Shown piece by piece: positions 1-12,520 of a DNA stretch of 64,000 bases (position 1 is the stretch's first letter; each line of letters begins with the position of its first letter). The translations under genes were made by a program, and so were the position numbers. This DNA comes from Pinus tabuliformis. Lineage: Eukaryota > Streptophyta > Pinopsida > Pinales > Pinaceae. The stretch lies in contig CM062808.1 of the NCBI GenBank assembly GCA_031772625.1, positions 471,197,655-471,261,654 on the forward strand. The letters are read 5' to 3'. The notes beneath the pieces were generated by a model. The model saw only the letters and a program-made list of their open reading frames with translations, had not been told where the DNA came from and did not search any database.

Positions 1-1619
1 TGGAAAGAAGTTTTCATGAGAAGGAAATTTCAGACAGAATTCCAACTGAAGTTACACATTCTTATTCCACATCCAACATTAAGAGTCCAAGAAAAGTTTT
101 GTTCTTAACACTGATGTTTGAAAGTTACATACGTGTAGGAATAAAAATGAAAAGATGGTTCCACTGGAAATATCATTTCACCTAGTTAATTTTCTGTATA
201 TAGTTAGAATAGGAGTAGGAGTAATTTAGCTAGGTTATTAGGTTTATAATTTACTTTTAATAGTTGGTAGCCAAAATAAGAAAAGATATTATCCCTATTC
301 TTTTCATAATCCTAGGGAATGTCTACCTCTCATTTCGTTAAATATTTTTCTCCATAATAAAATTTGCTATGGTTAACAGCATTTGACATTTACTAAAGAC
401 ACCTTTTCTCTATCAAGATTTTGAAATTCTGCTTCTATAAATAGCAAATCTTTTGGAAACTTGATCTTTATTATCAATAGAACTTTAACCCAGATATGAT
501 ACTAGTTTCAACTCCAAGAAATTTTAAGAAAGCAATCTTAGTGAAGAAATTGTTTTATGTCAGTACAATGAAAGGCATCAATAACAAAATAAGGATTCCC
601 TGTAGAAACAGCCATTTCCAAAAAACTCTATTATTGTCGTCCAGAACTTTCTTAAGGAAAAAAATTGACTTCCTCCCTGCTAAAGAAAATCGCAGCATTT
701 AGAAAAAGACCCAAGGATACACTATATCTTGAAGAATAAGAGGTCTCATCACGAGCCGGCTTATCATGATCACAGATATTATAACTTGCTGACTTTGCCA
801 TTACTGTCCACCAAAACAGGGCAACGACTTAAGATTATTGAAATCACAAGACAAGGGGTCTCATCGCGAGCCAGCTTGTTCAACAAAAGTGTAAATCAAG
901 TGAATGATTGTGTCATAATTTGGCTACCAAACCAAGACATTGTTCTTTAAGAATAAAAAAAGGAAAAAGTATCAATCTGGGTTTTTTCTTTAAGAGTTGT
1001 AGATCACCTTAAGCAGGATAAAGGATCATTATTGGGTAATAGGTAACCCTGTCGAGGCTATGGATGTTTGCTGGCAGCAGAGGCTCTACCTGCGAAAAAG
1101 GAGCATATTTAAAAGGCTGCTACACAGGGAAGACTTTATTTTATTTTTTACAAGACCAAGTAATGGCTGATGTAAATGCAAGGACAAGCTGAGGATACAA
1201 GTAATTAAAATAGAAAGAGGTTGAAACAAAATATCATTGACAGTTTGAAGTATAATATGCTTTATCTTTTTATAATAAAGTTTAAGTTTTCTGAGAAAAA
1301 TTTTTGTTTCGGAAGTTTGAAAACGTCAATAGAAGATCAGAGATAACTGGTTCTCCCAAGTGAATCGCCAATTGTTGTGGCCAGCAACACCCCCCCCCCC
1401 CTTGTTCATTTAAGTGTTGTCCAAAATACTAAATGAATGGGGACCCTTAGTTAAATTTTAGAAAAAAAAAGCAAGAGTTTCCTTTCTTCAAAATAAGGTT
1501 ACCATCCTAAGCTTAGAAAGGTCTTTTGAATAATTTTTTAACCTAAGTCTATGATAAGGGAAATATCTTTAAAGCCACGTTGCAAAAAAGATAGGAAATG
1601 CCTCCATTTCTCTATAATA
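1..1619. other. AT-rich flanking DNA, no supported gene
   Basis: I see no convincing gene here. Short open frames near 496-702 and 729-950 have no recognisable motif or codon character. A 21-base sequence starting ggtctcatc occurs twice in the same orientation, at 742-762 and 857-877, with two mismatches and a 115-base offset. A run of twelve C residues lies at 1390-1401. The stretch may be the decayed end of an older repeat or the far upstream part of the frame at 2180, but nothing in it decides between these. Confidence 0.5.
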
Positions 1620-1890
1620 TCGGTATGCGCAAGACTCTCGTGTTAAGCATAATACCGCATCGCAATAAAGTAATACTCATAACGAAAAAACTTCAAGATT
1701 TACCGATCTGCGATAACACCGATCACAAGATTGCATATCGCAGAAATGAGCTGACAAGATTCGACAAACATTAAACTTCTGTGACCTGCGATGTTGTGAT
1801 CGCTGCGATATTATATTCGTATGTTTGCGCAATCTGCGATGGTGCGATTTGCGATGGCGCGATCTGCGATGTTACGTAAGCAAATCATAA
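1620..1890. repeat. Island of GCGAT/ATCGC words upstream of the 479-codon frame
   Basis: About twelve copies of the pentamer GCGAT or its complement ATCGC lie within roughly 260 bases, the densest part being 1830-1880. The surrounding DNA is AT-rich and poor in CG. The same vocabulary recurs in both LTRs of element A (near 7790-8040 and 11570-11810) and in both LTRs of element D (near 29410-30350 and 50040-51210). The island ends about 290 bases before the start of the 479-codon frame. It may be part of that frame's promoter or a remnant of an LTR. The counting is direct; the function is unknown. Confidence 0.6.
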
Positions 1891-2179
1891 ATCGCTTCAT
1901 CACGAATCCTTCGGGCACGCTATTCAAAGAAAAGCCACTTACCATAATCTGACTCAAGATCATGCGCTTTTAATGATAGTAAAGGAATTAGTTGTCAGCT
2001 ATTAAATGAAATGAAGACGCGTGCTTTTGTAAAGAATTACTTCACGTAAGGTGGCATATTTGATATATCTGTTGCATTTAAAACTCTCCCATCACCTTTC
2101 TTGATCAGTCATTTCCATTTCACTCGTAAGCTGCAGGAATGAAGAACTAAAGACGATTCAAAGCCAAACGCAGGAAGAA

Positions 2180-3619
2180 ATGGGAAAGAAAAATAAAGCT
2201 CAAGGCTCTAAGGCGAAGGAAAAGACGAAGGAGATAGCGCCTTTGTATATAGACACAGCATGTAACAGAGACGCAGGGATATCGACATGGGAAAGCATGT
2301 ACAGACTGCTTGAAGAAGAGAATCCCAGAATAATGAAGGTTGTTGTTGTCGCGGGCTCACAACGCTCTTTCGAGGCGTCCTTAGAGGAGCAAGCATGTTC
2401 ATTTCTTCATCGGATAGCAGCAAGGCCCAAAATTCTACCATATACGGATATGATCAAGTGGATACTTGACAATGCAGAGATGAACAACAGACAATTCAAG
2501 ATTCAAGGACATGGGCTCATCGGATCATTCGCTGCACAAGATTTAAAGCTTATGTATCATCTTCCTGAACCGCAGGCGACTTACAATGCACAATTCGTTA
2601 TGAAATTTGTGGAAGAGAACCCAAACCTAGCAGAGACCACCAAAGATTGGTCCAGAAAAGAGGAGCCGCTCAAAAAAGACAAAAACGGTATGTACAGCAC
2701 TAGTTCCCTCACCTCTCCGTATTGTTTTGCTGCGGCCATGCTTTGTAGATTATTTGGGATGCCGGATATCAATAAGTTTTCGTCTGAATGGCTACCATTA
2801 ATAGATGTTGCCACAAATGCCGATATTATGGATTGGGCCAAGATCTTTTCTGATAATCTATACACGGCTATTATCAATTACCGATCTAAAAGATCCTTGT
2901 CTCAAAGGATCTATCCTCCTTTTTATTTGTCCGCATATGTTATGGATTCTATTTGTTATGTGTCTACATTTCCCACTATGGGTTGGAAATGGACTACCCA
3001 GGACCCATTACCTATCCATGTTTATCATAAGATGTTATGGGATTCTCAGTTCGTCCCACACTTCTACCAGATTTGTCACGGGCTTATCTTACCCTTGTAT
3101 AGAATGATGTATGATGAAGACCCCCCGAGGTGCTCACCCGAGGCACAGATAGATATCATCCCCATCGCAAGATGGTTCAGGGAAGAATGGTTCACCTATA
3201 TTAGAGTGTTTGGAAGCACTTTACCTCCTCATGTCCTGGCTCTGTATATCCCCGATAATTTACACAGGGCCAATTTAATCGAAGAGACCACCCCGGGGTA
3301 CCTACCAAATAAACTACGACTGGAAGCAGAATGGAAGCAGAAGGCGCAGGAAAAGGGAAAAGCGATCCAAGCATTAAACAGGTTAAATTGGGAGTGTTAC
3401 TGGGCATACTTGGTCAAGCCGCATAGTCAATGGATGACTGTGAAATGCATCATAAACGCGGCCGAAAAAGTAGTGCCAGCTCTCATAGATTCTGTTTTCG
3501 CAGCCCAACTCAGCGCAGAAGTCAGCCAGCCAACTCTCTTCAAGCCCATGATGAACACTTGCAGCTTTAAAGACCAAATTCAGAAGTATCCTTATTTTAG
3601 AATGTTGTTTTCTCTTTAA
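2180..3619 (+). CDS. Uncharacterised 479-residue protein, intact single-exon frame
   Basis: This is the longest undamaged frame in the window that does not belong to a recognised retroelement. It starts at an ATG (2180) and ends with TAA. The N-terminus is lysine-rich (residues 1-20, MGKKNKAQGSKAKEKTKE), which suggests a nuclear or nucleic-acid-binding tail. The body is a mixed alpha-type sequence rich in aromatic residues, with Trp-containing stretches around residues 200-310 (for example MGWKWTTQDPLP). A basic, possibly coiled segment lies near 375-405. I see no signal peptide, no clear membrane span and no catalytic motif that I can name. Intact coding among decayed elements suggests recent activity or selection. 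It could be a host gene or the protein of a transposable element whose ends I cannot find. The style resembles lineage-specific plant proteins without assigned domains; this is recollection and was not checked. Confidence 0.6.
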   Translation: MGKKNKAQGSKAKEKTKEIAPLYIDTACNRDAGISTWESMYRLLEEENPRIMKVVVVAGSQRSFEASLEEQACSFLHRIAARPKILPYTDMIKWILDNAEMNNRQFKIQGHGLIGSFAAQDLKLMYHLPEPQATYNAQFVMKFVEENPNLAETTKDWSRKEEPLKKDKNGMYSTSSLTSPYCFAAAMLCRLFGMPDINKFSSEWLPLIDVATNADIMDWAKIFSDNLYTAIINYRSKRSLSQRIYPPFYLSAYVMDSICYVSTFPTMGWKWTTQDPLPIHVYHKMLWDSQFVPHFYQICHGLILPLYRMMYDEDPPRCSPEAQIDIIPIARWFREEWFTYIRVFGSTLPPHVLALYIPDNLHRANLIEETTPGYLPNKLRLEAEWKQKAQEKGKAIQALNRLNWECYWAYLVKPHSQWMTVKCIINAAEKVVPALIDSVFAAQLSAEVSQPTLFKPMMNTCSFKDQIQKYPYFRMLFSL

Positions 3620-4506
3620 AATTAGATTAGAAAAAGGACGGTCATTTGAAAACCGCATCCTAAATTTTGTAAATACACTATTATTAGAATTAGGAAGTAG
3701 TATTTTAACCCTGCTCATTGCATTTGGAGAAGGGTCCAGAAATTTGTCAAAAACTTGTCCTCAGAACATGCACTTCTGCACCCTCAGAGGAGGTTTTGAT
3801 GAATGGATGGATCGAGATTTATTAATGTTTGCATTTGATGTCTGCTACTGATGTTGCACTTTTGTACTCTTAGTAGATGTTAGAACAAGTAGAGATAAAT
3901 CGTTTTTTTGCTTGAAGCTTATGATTAGGATTAGTCATAAATGGTACTTTTATCTCTTGGCCATTTCTGCTTATATTCTTAAAGTGATATATAGTTTTCA
4001 GTTGTTTATATGTTACTGCATGAATGTATGAGTTACCATTTGGCACTTCTGTACGGTGGAGCCATTTATTTATGTCTGATATATGAATAGCTTATTATGC
4101 AATATGTTGTTCACAACTGTTTTGCCTAACTTTTTATGCAAAGTGGTTTATCTTAATTGATTTCTATTCTTATGATAGCTGAATGATCTTTATTACCAGT
4201 TATTGTTTGAAATATCTTTAGATGCATAATAGAAGAAATACACCCCGGGTTAGCGTAGATTAGATGTGTTGTTTCTCATTAGATTACAATAGCATAGAGT
4301 TAGTTTAAAAGTTTGAATTAAATTAGCTTTAAGTACTCTTAGATCAGCATCATCCAACTCTGCACACACACACACCCTTAGATTGGGAAACTGGTCCCAT
4401 TATCCCCAGTCGGACCCGCTATACCAAACGGATAAGGAGCTGCCAACCAAGGTCCGGACCGGGTGGGTATCCCGCTTGTTGTCGACCTGATTTTCGGGGC
4501 TTCAAC
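3620..4506. other. 3' flank of the 479-codon frame, nothing recognised
   Basis: This is AT-rich sequence with no coding potential that I trust. A short CA microsatellite lies at about 4363-4375. From 4376 to 4506 the base composition changes to a more GC-rich block, which may be the edge of an inserted repeat that continues to the right. Confidence 0.4.
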
Positions 4507-4870
4507 AACCTCCTTGAGCATCATCTTTCCATGATAGGATGATAGCACCTGTAAATGAAGTTCACTCATGAAAAGACAATATCAGCCCCCAAAATCACAT
4601 GTTCTATCTTTGTTTTCTCATGTGAGGTGCTGACTGTGATGGGACAGTGTGCAAAGATTAGAGAGGAGCCTTCTTCGGTGTAGAGCATAGATTAAGGAGG
4701 AAAGGAATGGAGTTATGGGCACTAGAAGCTCACATTTCATAATGGAAAGAGAGAGAGACAAGGATCTATGTTGTGGGCAAGTCGAGGAGACAAGAGTGAC
4801 AAGTTTGGGCATAGTGACTCTGCAATGCACATTGATTGAGGAGGAGGCTCTAGGGATTGAGTAGGTCACC
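4507..4870. repeat. Dispersed repeat, copy 1 (second copy at 51591-51948)
   Basis: This block matches 51591-51948 in the same orientation along almost its whole length. Both start with cctccttgagcatcatc and share tttgttttctcatgtgaggt and gagacaag-type segments near the end. Similarity begins abruptly at about 4507 and 51591. The second copy is cut by the LTR of element F, so the full right end of the family is visible only here and is not obvious. No terminal repeats or coding domain identify the class. Confidence 0.7.
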
Positions 4871-6260
4871 AATGCAAGGGACAAGTAATGAACCTACTTT
4901 CCACTAGGACTACACAATGCACAATGAAGGTAGGGCTTATTAAGGCATTGTGTAGAGGGAAAGTGTAATCAACAAGAAATTGGATCATTGTGCCCTAAGA
5001 ATGCTCAATGTGTAATTAAGGAAGGGAGGGATTGGTATTTCACAAGTTGCGATTGAAAGGGGTTAAATAAGACCTCACTATCAACTAGGAGTCCCCAATG
5101 CACAACAGAACGTAAGTCTAATCAAGGCTTTGTGCAGTGGCCAAGTGTAAGCAACAAGGGTTGAGTGGTTGTGCTCTAGGGATGCACAATGCACAATGTA
5201 AAGGGAGATGTCCTCAAGTGGGCACAAAGGGAAAGTATAAGTAGCAAGAGGCTCATTACTGAGGCTTGAAAATGCATAATGCACTCATCACTTGACTAAA
5301 GGTTAAATTTGTTCATAACTTATGCATGATGTGAGGACAAGGAAGGATCTTGAAATTGACTAAGTGTTAAATCAGTGAGACAAGAAAGAGAGAGTAAGAT
5401 AATACAAACAGGTCCCAAATATGATCACACACATTCAAAATCAAACACATGTCACAGATAGCACAATACCCAAAACCAACATGCATACGTTGAAGTAGCA
5501 ATAAAACGACACTTATCTCCAAGTGCAATAGTTAGGATTTAAGCCTTTACGACACAAGTGTAAACCACAATCAAAAGATGCACTATGCTATGGAAGAGTT
5601 TCCAACACATGTTCTTATGATAGAGAGAATAAACTAGTGCAAGAGAGTGTGTTGGAACTACCTCTGAAAGGTGTGCCAAGGTGCTCTTTGGATATAAGTG
5701 ATGCATGGAAAAACAAAAGAGAACACAAGCGACACATGTAAGAATGAAAGCAACCAAAAGTGACAATTGTAAAAGAAATTGAAAGTGAAAATGTTAGATG
5801 CGAAAGAAAAAGAGAAATTTGAGAAACTCACCCAGATGGTGGCACACTTGCAATCACGAGGAGAGAATGCTCCTTGTGCTCCAAAAGTGCAAAGATATAA
5901 AAACTGAAAAATGAAAGTGAGATGAGCTACAGACTGAATTCTTTATATAGGGAGAGCAAACATGCAATTAGTGTTAGGATTTGTGAGGTCACTTAGTGCA
6001 TGCTGGGAAACTAGGAGTCAAGAGTGAATTGAATGCCACAAAGAGCTTTAATAGTACTAACTTGAAGTAGTACACTCTCATTTTTAACTAGGGGTGTGTA
6101 ATCATTATTTGCATAGAATTCCCTTACACTGAGTGGGAAATGCACAATCATTGTCATAGGGAACTACAAAATTATGGTTGGAAAGGACTATGCAATGGTT
6201 GTTAGCAAGGGATGCACAATGAAGGATAGCAAGGGCTACACAATCAATGCTAACAAAGAG
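4780..6260. repeat. Degenerate array of ATGCACAATG-like words
   Basis: The words atgcacaatg, caatgcacaatg, caatgtgtaatt and close variants recur about every 60-120 bases on the plus strand between roughly 4820 and 6250. Clear examples are near 4913, 5095, 5187 and 6213. They alternate with phrases such as gcaacaag and aagtgtaa. The spacing is irregular, so this is an eroded, low-copy repeat structure and not a clean satellite. It may be the continuation of the dispersed repeat that starts at 4507. Confidence 0.45.
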
Positions 6261-7523
6261 CGCCCAACATTGTCACTATGAAGTGCACTTAGCCTATCTT
6301 GTCATGTGTGCTTGTGAAGACATCAAGAGTTGGGCATGTGAAAGAAAGTAGATCAACACTTAGAATTCCCAAAGGAAGACTTCAACACTTAGATAACATG
6401 ATCAAACACGATGCTAATGGCTTGAAACAAAAGATGGCATGATCATAAGGAGGCTCCAAAATTTGAAGATAGCCAAAATTTTGAAGGGGGTTGTAGCAGT
6501 TACAACACTTGGAAATTCGATGGAAGAACCACAACTTCTTTGTTTGTGTATAGCTTTAAGCATAAAGTCTAGCATTTTGGAAGTATTGTCTCATCCTATA
6601 GATCACCCTAGATTCTTTACTTAGCCCAGTTATATATGTAGTCTCTCCTATTCCTCTCATCAGCTCAAACACATTTACAAAACTTTCCATATCTTAATTG
6701 TTTCGATTGGGGAGAAGGATAGTATATATTCATAATTTTATGATGATCAAGTCTTAGTGTTATCTTTGGTGTTTCTTTGCTACTATCAAGCTTGTTTAGT
6801 ACTCCGGCAAACTCACTTGACGGAATCACAAGCATTGCTTTGTTACTAGCGAGGTTGTTGAGTAGCTCGGTGAAATTGCTTGCTTCACTCCTCTATGCAG
6901 GAAGCCTTTCGCTTATTTCACCCTTTATTATTTTTATAACTTTATGCTCATTGGAATTTTATAGGCCTTTATTTCACTAAGGGAAGAAGAGGGATCCCAA
7001 CTTATTAATGAGCAAGAGAGGTTATTCCTTGTTTTGCAGAGACTCTTGTATATATACCTCTAAAATTAGTGTGCTCTCTTAAGCTTTTCTCCTTTCCCTT
7101 CTCTTCTCAAGTGAGATTATATGTTAAAAACCAATTAATATAAATGGCGATTTCAAGGAAAGAATATTATATGATAGATACGAGCATCGTAGATCCACTA
7201 AACCTTTCATTTTGAATGAGTCATATTTTCCGTCTAACCATCATGGACTCATAAATTATTTAGGCACAAACAAAGAAAGGGATTAAAATTTAACTGAGCA
7301 TTGTCAGTTGTCACTGTTCCCCTTTTAAAACTTTCACCAAATTACTTTAGAGCCAAACGATGCAACTTTCACATAAAGTCTTATTAAAATTAAACATAGT
7401 GACATGGCATAGAAAGAAAGGAAGAAAGGAATGTAACATGTAAAAACTTGGAGGATGATGCTAAGAAAAAACCCCAAATGAGAAAGAGAATGTAGATAAA
7501 AGTGCTGTAATGCGATGCAAAAG
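6261..7523. other. Flanking DNA left of element A, no supported gene
   Basis: Open frames of about 60-67 codons at 6439 and 6777 lack any recognisable feature and are likely chance. The last five bases, aaaag at 7519-7523, are the left target-site duplication of element A. The right copy is at 23114-23118. Confidence 0.5.
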
Positions 7524-8851
7524 TGATCCAGGTGGATCTTTAAATAAGTATCAGTGGCATGGTAAAAGGCTCAAAACTAAAAGTGGAATAATTGGATAAA
7601 CTTAGCATTGAATCGAATTGCTCGTCATCCTGATTCCAACTGTGTCAACGACACTCAAATCCAAGTTCATATGAAGAAGTTAGAGAAAGTCAAAGTTTAT
7701 GTTTGACTTCTCCAAGTGGCAAGAGGAGATGACATGGCAGACAATCTCAGTGAAAGGGGAAACACCAAGTGGCACACTGCCATTGGTCCGACATATCGCA
7801 TATCATAGAAAGAAGAGGTCATGGATTAAGGAAAATTGGCCCGAGGTTGTGATGCGATCAAATCGCAATCGCCCATCGCAAAAGGAGAAGGTGAAAGAAT
7901 CGGCCCTCGATAATCAGGGTTGCGTTGCAACGAATCGCAATCTCACATCACAAGGTGCAATGGCCTAGAATCGGCCTCCAACAAGATTAAATTGCGATTG
8001 TGATATCACAATCGCATGTCACATAAGCACTGCACCAGTATATATGTTACCTGATGGGCTCCATTGATTGTGATTTGTGATGGGGTTTCCGAACCCGATA
8101 TTTTATATGTTATTTTTAATCCTCCCGGCGGGTCCATGTATGGGTTAGTCTGTACGCCGATGAAACTGTCGATTATGGGGAAATGCCAATAATAAAAGGC
8201 CACCAATTTCAACCTACAGTTAAAGGGGGTTTTCCATGTTTGTAAGGATTTTTTCGACATACTATTCAGGGCCCCGAGAACCTCTATTGGAAAATGCCCA
8301 CTTGCTAAACTTCGTCATTTGTTTGGAACTACCCCGGTATTGAGGGATTTTTCCGCCAGCGTATATAAAGGACCATCCGTGTCAGAGAAAGGCAGAGAGG
8401 ACTGGCAGATTAGTTCAGAAGCTATTGAGCACAGTAGACCCTAACCTGGCAGCAAGCCAGGGTCTCACCTTGAGCAGTGGGGAGGTTCTGAGAAGGTGTA
8501 GAAGGCCCAATTATCCAAATTTGGTGTCCGGATAGGCATTTTTACACGATTTTTCGCCAGAATTTTAGTAGTATTATTTGTTTATGAAGCTGGGATCTCC
8601 ATTCTTCGTCCATATTCTAGCTTAGAGGTATAAGGATTGTAGTTGAATGTTGATTGTACTTTTATCTCTTTTTATGCCACTTAATAAAAGAAGGCCTCCC
8701 CATTATTGAACTCTGTAATCAAATATTTGTGTCATGTTTTTCTTACTTATCGTGTTATTTTTGCATTGTTTTATGTGCTTTTAATTTCCATGGTTCATAA
8801 GCTCTATTTCATGCAATTCCAATGCATCTATAAGTAAAATATCTTGGATCA
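7524..8851 (+). repeat. Element A 5' LTR (1,328 bp)
   Basis: The LTR begins TGATCCAGGTGGAT and ends with GGATCA, giving a short terminal inverted repeat TGATCC/GGATCA. It contains GCGAT/ATCGC words near 7790-8040, a TATA box at 8362-8370 and an AATAAA at 8683-8688 about 315 bases after the TATA box. Against the 3' LTR it lacks about 35 bases near 8705. Confidence 0.9.
8362..8370 (+). promoter_or_regulatory. TATA box of element A LTR
   Basis: The sequence TATATAAAG is preserved at the equivalent place in the 3' LTR (22591-22599), although the surrounding bases have diverged. It should set the start of the element's transcript. Confidence 0.7.
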
Positions 8852-8855
8852 AGTT

Positions 8856-8867
8856 TGGTATCAGAGC
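8856..8867 (+). other. Element A primer binding site, initiator-Met type
   Basis: TGGTATCAGAGC lies four bases after the 5' LTR. This is the classic complement of the 3' end of plant initiator methionine tRNA and primes minus-strand DNA synthesis. It is undamaged. Confidence 0.9.
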
Positions 8868-9079
8868 AGGTATTTGTCAATGTGAATTACATGAGTATAT
8901 GCTAACTTGGAACAAGCTACAAAAGGGTGAAGGAAAGCTTAAGTCCTTTGATCCTGAAGAAGGACATGCACAATGAAGAAGAAGCATGGAAAATGAAGAA
9001 TCTCATTGGGGAGAGGAACAAAATTTCCACAAGGTATTCTACAATATGATAGAGAAAGTGGACAAGCTATTTTCAGAGT

Positions 9080-10672
9080 ATGAAAAGGCACGAGAAGAAA
9101 GATTTTGATGACAATAGATCAGTACATCATGGATATGGTGGAGAAGACCACCCTCCCTCTCCATCTTCTAGTGATGATTCTGCTTCTTCTTCTCATCATT
9201 CTCGCAGACATCATAGACATACATCTAAGAAACCTTTTCTTAAACTAGATGTAAAGTTTGACTTGCCTATGTATGCTGGAGAATGTAATATAGAAAATAT
9301 TAATGATTAGATTAGGCAGATTGAGGTCTACTGCTGGATTCAAAAAATCAAGGAAGAAGAGGCAAAGATCCAGTTGGCATCCCTTCGACTGAGTGGCACC
9401 ACTCTCGTTTGGTGGGAGAGTAGATTGCAATGCAGCAAAAATGTGGGTAACCTTCTTTCCTCATGGTCAAATTTTGTTTTTGCATTGAAGAATTATTTGT
9501 ACCCTCTGGGATATAAACAAAAATCAGTAATGGAATGGCAACACCTAAGGAAAAGCAAGGGTCAAAATTTGCAAAACTTAACCGAAGAATTTAGGAAACA
9601 ACCATTGAATTTGAGCATTCCATTAGATTCGCTAGAGATTATAACTAAGTATATCAATTCCTTACATAGCTACATAAGGAAATAATTACTAGTGTTCGAG
9701 CCTACTACTATCGATGAGGCCAGTGTGAGGGCCATTCATCTTGAGAGTAGGGGGACGCATGAAAAAAATGACCACCCAAAAGGAGCCGCAACTGGCAAGA
9801 GAAGAGAGGCAAATCCCTCTTGTACACATTGTGAGAAAGAGGGACATGACAAAGAGAATTGATGGAAACTGCACCCTGAGCTGAGGCCTAAGAAGTATGA
9901 CAGAAAGGAGAGGCAGAAGACAACTACCACCGTGCAACAAGATTGCAAGTTTGAATCAGAGGAAGACGATAAGGTCACAACTACGGGATTTGCACGAGGT
10001 AGACCAATTGACCCAGGGTTAGATTCTGGTGACGAAAGGAAGATTGCATCTCTTGGGATCGTAACAGATGGACCAGTTGATTTCATTTCTGATTTGGGCA
10101 ATGAAGCAAAAATTTCAATAAATATTGTACCAAAGGTGAAAAGGACACCCAATGCGGCATGGCTCCAGGAACTTGAGGATATCAACCAAAGCATTCAAGT
10201 AGAGAATATTGAGCTAAGGTGACTCTTACATGAAGTAGGAAAGGAGAAAAAAAGGTTGCTATGCCAGTTGCAAGTTAAGGACGAGGCCTTAGAAAAGCTG
10301 CAACATAACCACCTTGAGGTAAAAAGTGACTCTTCAGTTTTATGTACCTTTCCTGGTGATGTTTTTGCCGCTTTTGAAAAACATACTATGGGTATCGTAT
10401 CCAAACTGTTGAAGAAAATGGGGTATGAGGGGAAGGGCCTCGATATTAATGGTCAGGGCATCACAAACGCCATCAAAGTGGAGGAATTGCCTCGTCATGT
10501 AGGACTCAGGTATTTCAGGAAGGAAGTTGGGGAATGCTCCAAAACAACCAATGACCCACCAACGACAGATGATGAGGTCACCTCATCACATTCCAGTGAC
10601 AATGAGGGATCAATGAACACTTATCAGAGGCACATCAGGAGAAAGTGTTCGAAGATGACCCGGAATGTCTAA
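9080..10672 (+). pseudogene. gag: Element A Gag with zinc knuckle and G-patch-like domain (broken)
   Basis: A single reading frame of about 530 codons is interrupted by four stops, at 9308-9310 (TAG in place of an expected Trp), 9683-9685 (TAA), 9860-9862 (TGA replacing the last Cys of the zinc knuckle) and 10220-10222 (TGA, probably from CGA). In order it has a His/Ser-rich segment, then a capsid-like core from about 9250 (LDVKFDLPMYAGE, later LVWWES). Next is a CX2CX4HX4-type knuckle at 9821-9862 (CTHCEKEGHDKEN), a coiled coil at about 10160-10320, and a G-patch-like stretch at 10385-10515 (LLKKMGYEGKGLDINGQGI). The true start may be upstream of 9080. G-patch domains bind RNA or RNA helicases. 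Gag would form particles and package RNA. No enzymes follow. Confidence 0.8.
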
Positions 10673-11299
10673 AAAAGGAAGAATCATTGCAACAAGGATG
10701 AACATTAGAAACCTACATGCCAGACACTTTAGGCCCAAAAAGAACACATGAAGGATCAAGTCATTAAGGATATTCCACAAACAAATCCAACACAGGAAGA
10801 TGACCCATTTACTTTATTAAGTAAAAGATGGTCTTTTTTTAGATAGTAGCCTTTTATGGCCACGGTTTGTAAATCATGCGTTGCAAGTAAATGTAAAAAG
10901 TGATGATGTGTTCCATCACTTCAAAACACAACGATGATGTTTGTGGCATTTTATTATGAGTAGTTTGGGCATTAGTTTCTATCATGTAAAACTTGACAAA
11001 AGAGTGCGTGTTATAAATGCTTGGCAAGTGTGGGGTTGTTTGTCATGTATGGTTAGTATATGATTGCAAAGGATGTACCATCTTTGCGTGCAGGCGGTTG
11101 AAAGTGTGCTTTGGCGAGGACACAATCAGTGCGTTGGATGTGTTAATGCTTTTGGTGGAGTACATTTGTGTGGTCTTCAAAATAATGCATTCGAGTAAAG
11201 CTCAGTTGATGGACAAAGAAAAAGTGAGGGAACAATTTCCTCACTTCCTAATTGACTGAAAGGGATTTTGGTTGTCCAAAAGATCTTAGTGGGGAGGAT
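10673..11299 (+). other. Element A 3' untranslated region with polypurine tract
   Basis: No coding domain follows gag. An 80-codon open frame at 11017-11259 has no recognisable motif. The sequence agtggggagga at 11288-11298 is the polypurine tract that primes plus-strand synthesis just before the 3' LTR. It closely resembles the tract of element B at 21796-21808. Confidence 0.7.
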
Positions 11300-12520
11300 T
11301 GATCTAGGTGGATCTTTAAAGAAGTATTAGTGGCATGGTAAAATGCTCAAAACTCGAAGTGGCATAATTTGGATAAACTTAGCATCAGATCGAAGTGCTC
11401 GTCATCCTAGTTCCAACAATGTGAACGACAGTCAAATCTAAGTTCATACGAAGAAGTTAGAGAAAGTCAAAGTTTATGTTTGACTTGTCCAAGTGGCAGG
11501 AGGAGATGGCATCGCAGACACTCTTATCGAATGGGGAAGCGCCAAGTGGCAGGCTACCAATGGTCCCACATATCGCATATCGCAGAAAGTAGAGGTCGCG
11601 GCTTAAGGAAAATTGGCCCAAGGTTGCGATGAGATCAAATTGCAATCACCCATCACAAAAGGAGAAGGTGAAAGATTTAGACCCTGGTAGTCAGGGTTGT
11701 GATGTTACAAATCACAATCGCACATCGCAAGGTGCAGTGGTCCAGAATCGACCTCCGACAAGATCAGGTTGTGATTGCGATATCGCAATTGCATGTCACA
11801 CAAGCACCACGCCCATATATATGTTACTTTATGGGCTCTGCTGATTATGATTTCAATGGGATTTCTGGACCTAATATTTGATATGTTATGTTTAATCCTC
11901 CCATCAGGTCCATTGTATCGCAGGCCACTTGATGTATGGGTTGGTCTGTATTCTGATGAAATTGTTGATTGCAGGGAAACACCGATAGTAAAAGGCCGCT
12001 GATCCAGGTGGATATTGGTAGCCACCGGCCAAGTCCACTTGGACCCCCACCATTGTTTCTTTCAACTTTTTGGTTTCCTTAATTGTAGCACAATTTACTA
12101 TTTTTAGCAGTTTTTCTGGTCTTGAACTTCTGAAGCCGTTTTGAGGCCCTAAACAACGTTTTTTGGGAAAACTGGGAGCAACATCGGTCCATAGACCAAT
12201 GTTTCTCTTCTCAAAGTTGTAGTTCTCGGATAGATATTTCTAACGAGATATCGTTCGCGTCAAATAGAGATCATATGCCAAAGTTACGACCCCGGGAAGT
12301 TGATGTACCAATTTACCCAAACAGGGCCCACAGTTTGGCGTTTCATCTTATAGGGTTAGGTTTTTGGATGTTTAGGGTTTTCCATTGTTTCTCAACAATA
12401 AATAAGCCTTCAAGCCTCATTGTAACATAGTCAGAGGCATGTCGCCTCCACATCTCTTCTCAGAGATAAGCTACCATCGCCCTAGCTGGTTTATTTCCAT
12501 TATTGTTTGTAAGCATATTT

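Noticed and set aside
496..950. Two small proteins near the window start
   Set aside because: They are short, without motif and in AT-rich DNA. The second overlaps a local direct repeat.
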